Positions 46,504-56,083 of a stretch of 64,000 nucleotides of DNA are shown in pieces. The stretch lies in contig NZ_JACLAF010000001.1 in NCBI RefSeq assembly GCF_015355625.1, forward strand, positions 124,001 to 188,000, given 5' to 3'. A program made the translations under genes and the position numbers. This DNA comes from Tamlana sp. I1. GTDB taxonomy: Bacteria > Bacteroidota > Bacteroidia > Flavobacteriales > Flavobacteriaceae. How positions within the stretch are numbered: the first letter of the stretch is position 1; the number at the start of each line of letters is the position of its first letter. The notes under the pieces were generated by a model. The model saw nothing but the letters and a program-made list of their open reading frames with translations, was not told the DNA's origin and searched no databases.

Positions 46504-47853
46504 ATGAAAATAATAATTGCAGGAGCTGGTGAGGTTGGATTTCATTTGGCAAAATTATTGTCTTACGAATCTCAGGAGATAACATTAATAGACCCCAATA
46601 AAAAAAGTTTAGCGTATGCAGACACCCATTTAGACATTCGTGTTGTTAAAGGTGATGCCACTTCTATAGCTATTTTAAAAGAAGCTCGAATTGATACTTG
46701 CGACTTGTTTATTGCGGTAACTTCAAGCGAAACTACTAACATTACTATTTGTGTTTTAGCCAAGCAACTAGGTGCAAAAAGAACCATTGCCAGAATATCC
46801 AATACCGAATTTATTCGTCATAAAGATGAAGTTGGTTTTACCAAATTTGGTATCGATGAGTTAATTTCTCCCGAAGCTTTAGCGGCTGCAGAGATTGAAT
46901 TGTCCTTAAAGCAATCCTCATTCAATGAAACTTACGAGTTTGAGCAAGGTGCTTTAACCATGGCAGGATTAACACTTTCTAGATCGGCTTCTTTTGTTGG
47001 CAAAACTGTAAAAGAAGCTGCCGAAATTTTCCCAGAAATACATTTTGTACCTATTGCTATTCAGCGTTTTGGTACACAGTTTACAACCATTCCTAGAGGT
47101 GATACCAAGTTTAAACGCGGCGATAGCGTGGTTTTTATAACTTCTGAAGGTGGTGCCGATGAGCTTTGTAAACTTACAGGGAAGGTTAATAGAGAAATTA
47201 AAAACGTCATGATTTTAGGTGGCGGACAAATAGGTTTTAAAACAGCACGCGATTTAAGTAATAAAGGTTTTAATGTGAAACTTTTAGAGGGAAATAGAGA
47301 TCGTGCTTTCGATATTGCAGATGAGTTAACTAAAGTTTTGGTTATTAATAGCGATGGTAGAAACGTCGATTTATTGGATGAAGAAAATATTGGTGATATG
47401 GATGCTTTTATTGCTGTTGGGCCAAACTCTGAAACCAATATCATGTCTTGCTTAGTAGCGAAAACTAAAGGCGTTAAAAAAACTATTGCCTTGGTTGAAA
47501 ACATGGATTATTTCGATTTGTCGCATTCCATTGGAATTGATACTTTAATTAATAAAAAGTTACTTGCCGCAAATAATATTTTTAGATACATCCGTAGGGG
47601 TGAAGTGGTTGCCATGACTAAGCTTAGCAATTTAAATGCAGAATTGTTAGAGTTTGAAGTTAAAGGCTCGTCGGCAGTTTGTAATAAAACCATTAAATCT
47701 ATCGATTTTCCAAGAAGTGCTATTATTGGTGGTGTTATACGAAATGGAGTAGGTATGATTGCTTTAGGAAGCTTCAAAATTCGAGAAGGCGATCGTGTGG
47801 TGGTTTGTTGTTTACTGAAATCGATAAAACGAGTTGAAAAACTATTCATTTAA
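46504..47853 (+). CDS. trkA: Trk potassium uptake regulatory subunit TrkA
   Basis: Cytoplasmic NAD(H)-binding gate of the Trk potassium system (449 aa). It has two tandem RCK units: the first nucleotide fold starts MKIIIAGAGEVGFHLAKLL, the second near 225 with VMILGGGQIGFKTARDL, and each is followed by a TrkA-C domain. The ATG at 46504 begins the first fold; a longer frame upstream overlaps the promoter. It is followed after 19 bp by trkH. Confidence 0.94.
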   Translation: MKIIIAGAGEVGFHLAKLLSYESQEITLIDPNKKSLAYADTHLDIRVVKGDATSIAILKEARIDTCDLFIAVTSSETTNITICVLAKQLGAKRTIARISNTEFIRHKDEVGFTKFGIDELISPEALAAAEIELSLKQSSFNETYEFEQGALTMAGLTLSRSASFVGKTVKEAAEIFPEIHFVPIAIQRFGTQFTTIPRGDTKFKRGDSVVFITSEGGADELCKLTGKVNREIKNVMILGGGQIGFKTARDLSNKGFNVKLLEGNRDRAFDIADELTKVLVINSDGRNVDLLDEENIGDMDAFIAVGPNSETNIMSCLVAKTKGVKKTIALVENMDYFDLSHSIGIDTLINKKLLAANNIFRYIRRGEVVAMTKLSNLNAELLEFEVKGSSAVCNKTIKSIDFPRSAIIGGVIRNGVGMIALGSFKIREGDRVVVCCLLKSIKRVEKLFI

Positions 47854-47872
47854 ACTTACTTAATTAACCATT

Positions 47873-49366
47873 TTGAAACTCAATTTTAAAATAATTTTTC
47901 ACTTCTTAGGATTACTATTATTATTTAATGGTGGTTTTATGCTTTTATCTGCCTTGGTGAGTTTAATTTATCAAGACGGGGTTACGCTTCAAATTGCAAT
48001 CGCAGGATTATTAACCATGTTGGTTGGTGTTATTGCCATGGTGTTTACAAGAAAACACGAAAAGGAAATGAACAAGCGTGAAGGTTACATTGTGGTGACT
48101 TTTGGTTGGATTTTCATGTCGCTTTCAGGAGCCTTGCCCTATGTAATAACAGAAAGCATACCCAGTTTTACAGATGCTTTTTTCGAGACCATGTCTGGTT
48201 ATACCACAACGGGAGCTTCTATTTTAAATGATATAGAAATTGTTCCAAAAGGAGTTTTATTTTGGAGAAGTTTAACGCACTGGATTGGCGGTATGGGAAT
48301 TATCGTTTTGGCCATTGCTATTTTACCATTATTAGGTATTGGTGGGATGGAACTTTTTGCTGCTGAAGCGCCAGGGCCTAGTGCCGATAAATTGCACCCT
48401 AGAATAACAGATACAGCCAAGCGTTTATGGCTTATTTATTTCGGGTTTACAGCTGCCGAAACCTTGCTTTTAAATGTTGCGGGCATGTCTTTTTTCGATG
48501 CGATAAATCATGCCATGTGTACATTATCTACGGGAGGATTTTCAACTAAAAATGCAAGTGTTGCTTATTGGAATCATCAACCAATTATTCAATACATTAT
48601 TTGTTTGTTTATGTTTTTAGCAGGCGCGAATTTTGTATTGAGTTATTTTGCTTTCAAAGGAAAATTTCAAAAAATATTACATGATGAAGAGTTTAGATTG
48701 TACTTTAAATTCATCGCTGTATTTACGGCAATTGCGGCTTTAATTATTTATTTTCAAGCTGATTTAAATACTTCGACCATTCATCATCCTATGGTTTGGG
48801 GAAAAGGGGAAAGTGCTTTTAGGCATGCTTTATTTCAAGTTTTATCTGTTATAACAACGACAGGATTTGTTTCGGCAGATTATACTTTATGGACGCCCTT
48901 TTTGGTGGTTTTCTTCTTCGGATTGATGTTTTTGGGAGGTTCGGCAGGAAGTACTTCAGGAGGTGTTAAAGTGGTACGTCATTTAATTTTGATAAAAAAT
49001 GGTTTTTTAGAGTTTAAACGTACACTGCACCCTAATGCTATTATTCCTGTGCGATATAATAAAAAAGCAATTAATAGATTTATCGTTTTTAATGTTTTGG
49101 CTTTCTTTATCCTGTACATGTTGTCTTTTATTATAGGATCTTTAGTGTTCTCTATGTTTGGATTAGAATTTCATTCATCTGTAGGCTTAGCTGCTTCAAC
49201 TTTAGGGAATGTGGGACCTGCTTTTGGCGATTTCGGACCAGTTAACAATTACGCTGCCTTGCCTGCTTTAGGAAAATGGTGGGCTTCGTTTTTAATGTTA
49301 ATTGGGCGTTTGGAGTTGTTTACCGTACTTATTTTATTTACACCTTTCTTTTGGCGTAATAGATAG
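47873..49366 (+). CDS. trkH: Trk potassium transporter membrane subunit TrkH, TTG start
   Basis: Ion-conducting subunit (497 aa) with four membrane-pore-membrane units. The selectivity-filter loops each carry the conserved Gly: SGYTTTGASIL, CTLSTGGFST, ITTTGFVSAD and STLGNVGPAFG. The frame begins with TTG at 47873, followed directly by a hydrophobic helix (IIFHFLGLLLLFNGG). The next ATG in frame would remove that helix, so TTG seems to be the true start. It lies downstream of trkA, and the two are probably cotranscribed. Confidence 0.9.
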   Translation: MKLNFKIIFHFLGLLLLFNGGFMLLSALVSLIYQDGVTLQIAIAGLLTMLVGVIAMVFTRKHEKEMNKREGYIVVTFGWIFMSLSGALPYVITESIPSFTDAFFETMSGYTTTGASILNDIEIVPKGVLFWRSLTHWIGGMGIIVLAIAILPLLGIGGMELFAAEAPGPSADKLHPRITDTAKRLWLIYFGFTAAETLLLNVAGMSFFDAINHAMCTLSTGGFSTKNASVAYWNHQPIIQYIICLFMFLAGANFVLSYFAFKGKFQKILHDEEFRLYFKFIAVFTAIAALIIYFQADLNTSTIHHPMVWGKGESAFRHALFQVLSVITTTGFVSADYTLWTPFLVVFFFGLMFLGGSAGSTSGGVKVVRHLILIKNGFLEFKRTLHPNAIIPVRYNKKAINRFIVFNVLAFFILYMLSFIIGSLVFSMFGLEFHSSVGLAASTLGNVGPAFGDFGPVNNYAALPALGKWWASFLMLIGRLELFTVLILFTPFFWRNR

Positions 49367-49680
49367 GTTTTATACACTGGGATTTTTTATTTGAGTTAGT
49401 GTTTTTTGATTTGAAGTTGCTGAATTTTAGTATTTACATTACTGTTGACTAATTTAACTTATTTCATAACCAATTTTTAGGTTATGTCTAAATTAGATAT
49501 TTTTTTATATTTGACCGAAAATATATCTTTTTATGTAGTGTTTACATGCTTATTTACCATTAATGAAAGAAAAATATTAATAATTCCCTGTTTTTCAAGA
49601 TTTTATAAAATTAAGTATGCCACTTTTTGTAAGAAGCTATGTAAAACCAAATCTAAAACCCTGAATTTTAAACTATTACA
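49367..49680. other. Spacer after trkH with a possible promoter
   Basis: No convincing gene. A perfect TAnnTTTG match (TATATTTG, 49506-49513) could serve the gene at 49681 with a leader of about 160 nt. A 66-codon frame (49484-49684) overlaps this element and looks like chance. Confidence 0.45.
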
Positions 49681-50301
49681 ATGAAGTGCATTTTATCAGT
49701 TACATTTTTTATGCTTTTTGGACTAAATTTAATTGGCCAAACTAAAATATTTTCGACTACTGAGTATAAAACAGGAATTTATAAAACCTACCAGGAGTTT
49801 CTTAATAATAGTCCTTCTATTCCTTTTGATTATGAATTTAAAGAAAAGAATATGAAATATGGTCTTTTTGGTTTTGGAGGAAGTGTTCCTGTAAATTATG
49901 TGAAAGTGAAAAACAAAAAAGGTAAAGAAATAGGGCATGTATTTGGTTTTTCTGATGGAAAAAAAGTGTTTATTAACCCTGGCTCCCCCATATTAAGTTC
50001 TAATGCCCGTTTTTATAATTGTCAGTTCATTTATAACTTTTGTTACTTTAAGTATTTAAGTACACTCACGACTTCTGTAGGGTCTCAATCATCTAGTTCG
50101 CATTCGCTTGGTCAAGGGTTGATTGATATGGAAAATAATAAAGCAGTTGAATTAGATAAGGATAGTTTAAGAGAACTTATCTCAAGTGACAAAGAGCTAC
50201 TTGCAGCCTTTGAAGCAGAATCAAATAAGAACACTACTTTGTTTGATTATTTTAAGAAATTTTTAAATCGTCAACAAGCAGATCAGGAAGTTACTCCTTA
50301 G
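49681..50301 (+). CDS. Exported protein of unknown function
   Basis: 206-aa protein with a signal peptide (1-20, ending NLIGQ). The mature part is Lys- and Phe-rich, with two Cys (CQFIYNFCYF, about 118-127), a Ser-rich stretch (about 135-145) and a charged C-terminal helix (about 155-200). I do not recognise a family. The next gene follows 87 bp later on the same strand and is also exported. Confidence 0.6.
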   Translation: MKCILSVTFFMLFGLNLIGQTKIFSTTEYKTGIYKTYQEFLNNSPSIPFDYEFKEKNMKYGLFGFGGSVPVNYVKVKNKKGKEIGHVFGFSDGKKVFINPGSPILSSNARFYNCQFIYNFCYFKYLSTLTTSVGSQSSSSHSLGQGLIDMENNKAVELDKDSLRELISSDKELLAAFEAESNKNTTLFDYFKKFLNRQQADQEVTP

Positions 50302-50388
50302 ATTTTCCTCTTTAGTTAATTGTAAAAATATATAGATTAATTATTTATCTATAAACAAAAAAATAAAACCTATTTTTTCTAGTCTACA

Positions 50389-50967
50389 ATGAGAATTAAA
50401 TTTATTATTTGTTTTTTAATATATGTAAACCTACTACCATTACAAGCTTTTGCGCAAAATAAGAATACTCAGCGCTCTTTTCGAGCGTTGATTGATTTTA
50501 CAGCCGAGTTTGGAGGAGACCCAATTGCAGAGGTGTACTTTACAAACGGAGAAGATCAATCGGTTAAAGCAGGACAGGGGGTTGCTATTGCAATAGGAGG
50601 AGAATATATAGTTCCTAGTTTAGAGAAACTTAAATTTAGAGGTTGGATTGGTTATAAGTTTTTAACAACACAGGCTGATAATGCCCATATTACTTTGACT
50701 AGAATCCCTGTTAATCTAACTGCGAACTGGATGATTACAAGAAACATTCGTGTGGGGTCTGGGGTCGCATTTCAAACTGGTGTTAAGTTTAGAGCTGATG
50801 GATTGGGCGAAGACATCAAATTTGAAAATGCAAAAGGCGCTATGTTTGAATTAGCTTGGAGATGGGTAGGTTTACGATATACACTTATGGAGTATAAAGA
50901 TGAATTGGGTAAAACATACAATGCAAATAATTTTGGAGTAGCACTCAGTTTTGTTTTTCCTAAGTAG
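50389..50967 (+). CDS. Predicted small outer-membrane barrel protein, unknown function
   Basis: 192-aa protein with a signal peptide ending at AFAQ (about 24). The rest alternates short beta-strands with Gly and aromatic residues (FRGWIGYKFLT, PVNLTANWMITRNIRVGSGV, AMFELAWRWVGLRYTLMEY) and ends in VALSFVFPK, as in eight-stranded outer-membrane barrels. No specific function can be given. It may be cotranscribed with the preceding gene. Confidence 0.6.
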   Translation: MRIKFIICFLIYVNLLPLQAFAQNKNTQRSFRALIDFTAEFGGDPIAEVYFTNGEDQSVKAGQGVAIAIGGEYIVPSLEKLKFRGWIGYKFLTTQADNAHITLTRIPVNLTANWMITRNIRVGSGVAFQTGVKFRADGLGEDIKFENAKGAMFELAWRWVGLRYTLMEYKDELGKTYNANNFGVALSFVFPK

Positions 50968-51070
50968 CTTTAAGTACATTCCTAAAACTAAATTAGATTT
51001 ATCCTTTTACAGTTATTAACTTAGTATGTCGTGCTTTCTGATATTTATCAGTTGATATTTCTAGTTCCTG

Positions 51071-51802
51071 TTATTCTTTGTTTAGGCTTGCTTTTGTAAT
51101 TGCCTTAAGATCTGTATCCATTTCATAATACAATTTAAAGGCATTATCTACACGATCGGCGTCGGTGATGTTAGGGAATTTACTATAAGATGTGCCTACT
51201 CCTGGAGGCCAAGCGGCTGTACTAGCTGTAAAAGCTAGCATGTTATTGTTCATTCCAAAACTCTTTATTGTAAAACCATTTGTTTTTCCATCATTTTTTT
51301 TAGCAACAACAAACGACCCTTTGATAATTTTACCGTTTTCAGGATTTAATTGAGCGATAATTGAAACTTTGGGACCACCACCATTACCATAACTAGGCGC
51401 ATAAACATTTTTAAATGAATCTGAATTGGCAATTTCGCGTTTGGTAAGATATTCTTCATTATAACTTCCACCAACAAGTGTAAAAACAACCCATGGAATA
51501 TCTTCATTATCTATAAAAATTAGTGTTGCTCTACCATCAACTTCAGATTTTTCATGCTCAATATACCAGATGCTTTCGCCTTTTGCATTTTTCTTTCTTA
51601 CATAAGGGTCTTGGTTAATGGCACTTACTTGATTAAAACCAACCTCATAGGAATTTCCGTTAGAGTCTGTTGCAGTAGTGCTAGTTGATAAGTCTTCAAT
51701 TGGCTCGTTTTCTAAAACTTTATCTTGGTTATCTTCCGATCTACAAGCTAGTAAAAAGGGGAAGTAACATAAACTGATAAGTAGGATTTTCAAATTAAAC
51801 AT
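51071..51802 (-). CDS. Lipoprotein of unknown function
   Basis: 243-aa protein. The start at 51802 is chosen because it gives a clear lipoprotein signal (MFNLKILLISLCYFPFLLAC). The mature protein begins with an acidic linker and continues as a beta-rich domain (about 45-235), with repeated segments typical of propeller- or repeat-like proteins (WYIEHEKSEVDGRATLIFID, SIIAQLNPENGKIIKGSF). No family recognised. It follows the aminotransferase gene on the same strand, behind a terminator. Confidence 0.55.
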   Translation of the reverse strand: MFNLKILLISLCYFPFLLACRSEDNQDKVLENEPIEDLSTSTTATDSNGNSYEVGFNQVSAINQDPYVRKKNAKGESIWYIEHEKSEVDGRATLIFIDNEDIPWVVFTLVGGSYNEEYLTKREIANSDSFKNVYAPSYGNGGGPKVSIIAQLNPENGKIIKGSFVVAKKNDGKTNGFTIKSFGMNNNMLAFTASTAAWPPGVGTSYSKFPNITDADRVDNAFKLYYEMDTDLKAITKASLNKE

Positions 51803-51871
51803 AATGAGGTTTTTAATATTGGGCAGGTCAATATAAGGATTAATTAAAGAATAATATTTGTTCTTTATAAC

Positions 51872-51903
51872 AAAAAAAGCTGCCTTCACAGACAGCTTTT
51901 TTT
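51872..51903. terminator. Intrinsic terminator downstream of the aminotransferase gene
   Basis: AAAAAAAGCTG (51872-51882) / CAGCTTTTTTT (51893-51903) form an 11-bp stem whose A/T arms supply the U tract in either direction. It lies 26 bp beyond the aminotransferase stop (minus strand). Confidence 0.82.
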
Positions 51904-51928
51904 AATTAATATATTATAAGTGTAAGTT

Positions 51929-53116
51929 TTATTCGCTTACAGCTGCTTTAATACGTTTAATCGCTTCAATAATTTGTTCTTGAGAAGCGGCGTAAGAAAT
52001 ACGAATACAATCAGGGTTTCCAAAAGCTTCACCAGTAACGGTTGCTACTAAGGCTTCCTCCAATAAGTATAAAGAAAAATCTGTTGCATTGTTTATCTTT
52101 TTTCCTCTTAAGGTTTTTCCAAAATAATGTGTCACATTAGGGAACACGTAAAAAGCACCATCAGGAACGTTTGTTTTAAAACCTTCCACATCGTTTAATA
52201 AATCTAGAATTAAATCACGACGTACTTTAAACTCATCAATCATGTATTGTACACGAGCAGGTGGTTCGTTTAAAGCTGTAATAACGGCACGTTGTGCGAT
52301 ACAGTTTGTACCACTTGTAATTTGACCTTGAAGTTTGTTACATGCACGTGCAATTTTTTCTGGAGCACCAATGTAACCAACACGCCAACCAGTCATTGCA
52401 AAGGCTTTAGAAACACCGTTTACAGTAATTGTGTTGTTGTACATATCTTCAAATTCAGCGATACTTGTGTGTTTTTCACCATAGTTTATGTGTTCGTAAA
52501 TTTCATCTGAAACTACATAAATATTAGGGTGTTTTACCAATACATCGGCAATAGCTCTTAATTCAGATGCACTATAAACCGATCCACTTGGGTTACAAGG
52601 CGAGCTAAACCAAAGCATTTTTGTTTTTGGAGTAATCGCTGCTTCTAGTTGTGCTGGTGTCATTTTAAAATCAGTGTCAATAGTCGTTTTCACTTCTACA
52701 GGAACACCGTCGTGTAATTTCACAATATCAGCATAACTTACCCAGTAAGGGCATGGTAAAATAACTTCATCACCATTGTTAATCATCACTCCAGCAATAT
52801 TTGCTAAAGCTTGTTTTGCTCCTGTTGAAACAACAATTTGAGCAGGCGAATAGGTTAAGTTATTATCACGTTTAAATTTTGTGATGATAGCTTCTTTTAA
52901 TTCAGGATAGCCATCAACTGGCGAATATGAATTGTAATTGTCGTTAATAGCTTGAATAGCGGCTTCTTTAATAAAATCTGGCGTATTAAAGTCTGGCTCA
53001 CCAAGACTTAGTCCAATAATATCTTTTCCTTCGCCTCTAAGTTCTCTTGCTTTAGCAGCCATGGCTAACGTTGCAGAGGTAGCCATGTTTAAAATTCTAT
53101 CAGATAGTAATTGCAT
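51929..53116 (-). CDS. Class I/II aminotransferase (aspartate aminotransferase type)
   Basis: Pyridoxal-phosphate enzyme (395 aa, cytoplasm), most like the short (I-gamma type) aspartate aminotransferases that link oxaloacetate/aspartate with glutamate. Key features are the PLP Lys237 in NGVSKAFAMTGWRVGY, SSPCNPSG (171-178), VSDEIYEHINY (202-212) and the C-terminal carboxylate-binding Arg in CIRISYA. Exact substrate range cannot be told from motifs. It lies 33 bp downstream of the desaturase gene, probably cotranscribed. Confidence 0.88.
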   Translation of the reverse strand: MQLLSDRILNMATSATLAMAAKARELRGEGKDIIGLSLGEPDFNTPDFIKEAAIQAINDNYNSYSPVDGYPELKEAIITKFKRDNNLTYSPAQIVVSTGAKQALANIAGVMINNGDEVILPCPYWVSYADIVKLHDGVPVEVKTTIDTDFKMTPAQLEAAITPKTKMLWFSSPCNPSGSVYSASELRAIADVLVKHPNIYVVSDEIYEHINYGEKHTSIAEFEDMYNNTITVNGVSKAFAMTGWRVGYIGAPEKIARACNKLQGQITSGTNCIAQRAVITALNEPPARVQYMIDEFKVRRDLILDLLNDVEGFKTNVPDGAFYVFPNVTHYFGKTLRGKKINNATDFSLYLLEEALVATVTGEAFGNPDCIRISYAASQEQIIEAIKRIKAAVSE

Positions 53117-53149
53117 TTAAAAATATTTGTTATATGGTAAGTTTAAAAT

Positions 53150-54244
53150 TTATGCGAAATTAGGTTTTTTTCCTAATACTTTTAGTTGTCTGTAATGTTC
53201 TGAAACAGCTTGCCAAAATGTAGAATATTCATTGTAAGGTAAACGGTGTTCTTTGGCAGTTTCTTTAACAATTTTAGCTATTTTGCTGTAGTGAATATGA
53301 CTAATATTAGAAAATAAATGATGTTCCACTTGTCTGTTTAATCCGCCAGTATAAAATTCGGCAAACCAACTTTTAGGTGAAAAATTTGATGTTGTAAATA
53401 ATTGATGAATGGCCCATGTGTTTTTCATGTTGCCATTTTCATCGGGTGTAGGCATTTCTGTGTTAGGCATAACATGCGCCAGCTGGAAAATAACACTTAA
53501 TATGATGCCTGCCGTGTAATGCATCACTAAAAAGCCTATTAAAACTTGCCACCATGCAAACCCTAGTGATAGCGGTAAAACAATCCAGATTAAGTAATAT
53601 ACTATTTTTCCAATAATAAGTTTGGTCCATTGTGTTGCAGGACTAGGAAGTTTACCGTAGGCTAATTTTCTTTTTAAGTATTTGGCGGTTTGAATAAAAT
53701 CGGTTGTTATCGCCCAATTTGCAGTTAGCAATCCGTATAAAAAGAAAGCGTAAAAACGTTGGTATTTGTGAATTCTAAGCCATTTGGTATGCTTTGAAAA
53801 ACGAATAATTCTTCCGGCATCAATATCTTCATCATGACCTTGAATATTCGTGTAAGTATGGTGTAAAACATTGTGCTGCACTTTCCAATTGTAGTCGTTT
53901 CCGGCTAAAATATAAATGCTACTTCCCATTAATTTGTTTACCCACTTTTTGCTAGAAAACGATCCGTGATTGGCATCATGCATCACATTCATACCAACAC
54001 CAGCCATACCTATGCCGGTGATTATCATGCATAATATTTGTGCCCACCATGGCATATCTACCGTTAATACTAAAGCGACAGGGGTAATGAGTAAAGCAAA
54101 CATGATTACTGCTTTTACATAGAGTTTCCAGTTCCCGGTGCGTTTAATGTTATTTTCTTTAAAATAATCATTAACACGCTTATTTAGTGTTCGAAAAAAT
54201 TTTGCAGAATCTGTTCTTGAAAAGGATAATGTTTGTTTAGTCAT
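53150..54244 (-). CDS. Membrane fatty acid desaturase
   Basis: Integral-membrane di-iron desaturase (364 aa). The three histidine boxes are HDANH (89-93), HNVLHH (124-129) and QVEHH (about 315). A Gln in the third box is typical of front-end/acyl-lipid (linoleoyl-CoA type) desaturases, but no cytochrome b5 domain is fused. The start MTKQTLSFSR at 54244 is taken because longer frames run into the promoter. A perfect -7 element (complement of 54300-54307, TATCTTTG) lies 55 bp upstream. It probably adjusts membrane lipid unsaturation; bond position is unknown. Confidence 0.88.
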   Translation of the reverse strand: MTKQTLSFSRTDSAKFFRTLNKRVNDYFKENNIKRTGNWKLYVKAVIMFALLITPVALVLTVDMPWWAQILCMIITGIGMAGVGMNVMHDANHGSFSSKKWVNKLMGSSIYILAGNDYNWKVQHNVLHHTYTNIQGHDEDIDAGRIIRFSKHTKWLRIHKYQRFYAFFLYGLLTANWAITTDFIQTAKYLKRKLAYGKLPSPATQWTKLIIGKIVYYLIWIVLPLSLGFAWWQVLIGFLVMHYTAGIILSVIFQLAHVMPNTEMPTPDENGNMKNTWAIHQLFTTSNFSPKSWFAEFYTGGLNRQVEHHLFSNISHIHYSKIAKIVKETAKEHRLPYNEYSTFWQAVSEHYRQLKVLGKKPNFA

Positions 54245-54364
54245 ACTATAAAAATTATTAATACGGCATAGAAATGAATTCGTTTTGCCATATTCTGCGC
54301 AAAGATAGTCATAATCAATTTTAAGTAATCCCAATTTTATGTAAAAAAATGGGTTTAAAAAGTA

Positions 54365-54372
54365 TATTTTTG
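54365..54372 (+). promoter_or_regulatory. -7 element of rsmG
   Basis: TATTTTTG, perfect TAnnTTTG, 17 bp before the rsmG ATG at 54390. It is divergent from the desaturase promoter about 60 bp away. Confidence 0.55.
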
Positions 54373-54389
54373 TTGAAAATTTAACAATA

Positions 54390-55019
54390 ATGGAGCTCAT
54401 CTTAAAATACTTTCCTGACCTTACCGAAGATCAGATTAACAAATTCAAACAGTTAGAATCGTTATATCAGGATTGGAATCTTAAAATAAATGTCGTGTCT
54501 AGAAAAGATATAGATGAACTTTATCTACGTCATGTTTTACATTCTTTAGGTATTGCTAAAGTGATGACTTTTAATGATGGAAGCAAAATTTTAGATGTTG
54601 GAACAGGTGGTGGGTTTCCTGGAATTCCTTTAGCTATTATGTTTCCAGAATGCTCTTTTCACTTGGTTGATAGTATCGCGAAAAAATTGAAAGTGGTTAA
54701 TGAAGTGGTTGAAGGTTTAGGTTTAACTAACGTAAAAACAACCCACAGTAGAGTAGAAGCGATTGATGATCAGTTTGATTTTATTGTAAGTCGAGCTGTG
54801 GCCATTATGCCAACTTTTGTGCATTGGGTAAAGGGTAAAATTGCTAGAACCCAAAATAACGACTTAAAAAATGGGATCCTTTATTTAAAAGGTGGCGATT
54901 TAACCGAAGAGCTTAAAGATTACAGAACTACAACTATTTATAATTTATCCGATTATTTTTCGGAAGATTTTTATGAAACTAAAAAAGTGGTTCATCTGCC
55001 TTTAAAATACCGTGGTTAA
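54390..55019 (+). CDS. rsmG: 16S rRNA (guanine-N7) methyltransferase RsmG
   Basis: GidB/RsmG methyltransferase (209 aa) that methylates N7 of the conserved G527 of 16S rRNA. It shows YQDWNLKINVVSRKD, LYLRHVLHSLGIA, the SAM-binding LDVGTGGGFPGIPLAIMFP and VVSRAVA-type segment VSRAVAIMPTF. It converges on the TPR gene with only 3 bp between the stop codons. Confidence 0.94.
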   Translation: MELILKYFPDLTEDQINKFKQLESLYQDWNLKINVVSRKDIDELYLRHVLHSLGIAKVMTFNDGSKILDVGTGGGFPGIPLAIMFPECSFHLVDSIAKKLKVVNEVVEGLGLTNVKTTHSRVEAIDDQFDFIVSRAVAIMPTFVHWVKGKIARTQNNDLKNGILYLKGGDLTEELKDYRTTTIYNLSDYFSEDFYETKKVVHLPLKYRG

Positions 55020-55022
55020 ATT

Positions 55023-55976
55023 TTAAAGCTTCACTAGTTTAGAAACTTCGATGTTTAAATAGTGATATTGATTTTCAAACCAATAGGTGTTACTATACTG
55101 CGCAATATTTGTTATTTCGTGTAGGTTTAAAATAGCATTAGCACGGTCAAAATGTTGTTTAGCTTTAGCAGTATCGTTCAATTTATTGTACGCCATGGCT
55201 AAGCCAAGGTTGGCATCAAAATCGTTCGAATCAAAATTTAATACTGTTGAAAAATCTGAAACAGCATCTTTGTATTTTGATAAAAGTAAATTAGAAACCC
55301 CTCTATAAAAATAAGCAAAGGCATTATTTTTATTGAGAATTATGGCGTTTGTAAGATCGATATTTGCGTTTTGGTATTGTTTAATTTCCATGAAGAATTC
55401 TCCTCTACTGAAATAATTATCAGAGCTAGCTTCAATTAAAATGGCTGTAGAATAATCTTCAAGAGCTTTTTGATAATTTTCTAAAGCTTTATATGCTGAA
55501 GCTCTTAAAATATAAGTTTTTGGTTGTGACGGTACCGCTTTTATAACTTTATTGAAATCAATTATGGCTTTTTCATATTCGCCTAAATCAAATCGAACAC
55601 AGGCTAGACTATACAGCGCATCAATAAAATTTTCATCTAAAATATAAGCTTTAGCATAATCTTCTTTAGCTTCCTTGAAATCTTTCATGCTATATCTAGA
55701 ATTTCCGCGGTTGTAGTAGGTGTCTGCATCAGGTTGTTCAACTATAACTTTGGAATAATCTACAATGGCTCCAGAATAATCGCCAGAATCATTTTTTGCA
55801 AGTCCTCTTTGAAAATAAGCATCAAGATTTTTAGGCTCTAAATCTATAACTTCATTTAATAATGCTATTTTTTTATTTAAATCGGTAGTCTTTAATGCTT
55901 GTCTGTAAAGCTTATTAGCTTGCCCGATAGAAATTAGTGGCATGATAACGAGTAGGGTAAAAAAAAGTTTTTTCAT
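55023..55976 (-). CDS. Exported TPR-repeat protein
   Basis: 317-aa protein with a signal peptide (1-20) and about seven consecutive tetratricopeptide repeats (about 22-285), for example AYFQRGLAKNDSGDYSGAIVDYSKVI and TYYNRGNSRYSMKDFKEAKEDYAKA. It is probably a periplasmic scaffold for protein-protein contacts. No partner is evident; the neighbours (rsmG, pruA) are unrelated. Confidence 0.8.
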   Translation of the reverse strand: MKKLFFTLLVIMPLISIGQANKLYRQALKTTDLNKKIALLNEVIDLEPKNLDAYFQRGLAKNDSGDYSGAIVDYSKVIVEQPDADTYYNRGNSRYSMKDFKEAKEDYAKAYILDENFIDALYSLACVRFDLGEYEKAIIDFNKVIKAVPSQPKTYILRASAYKALENYQKALEDYSTAILIEASSDNYFSRGEFFMEIKQYQNANIDLTNAIILNKNNAFAYFYRGVSNLLLSKYKDAVSDFSTVLNFDSNDFDANLGLAMAYNKLNDTAKAKQHFDRANAILNLHEITNIAQYSNTYWFENQYHYLNIEVSKLVKL

Positions 55977-56083
55977 AAGGATTTATATGAGCAATAAATG
56001 TGCCGTTTTAGAAAAATAAAGTTAATGATTATTTTAGATATAAATACAATGGGGTATGTTTTCTAATCAAAATATAAAAAAAG

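Noticed and set aside
49484-49684. 66-codon frame overlapping the next gene by ATGA
   Set aside because: It covers a perfect -7 promoter element, has no signal or domain, and an amino acid make-up like random AT-rich sequence; the ATGA overlap is probably chance.
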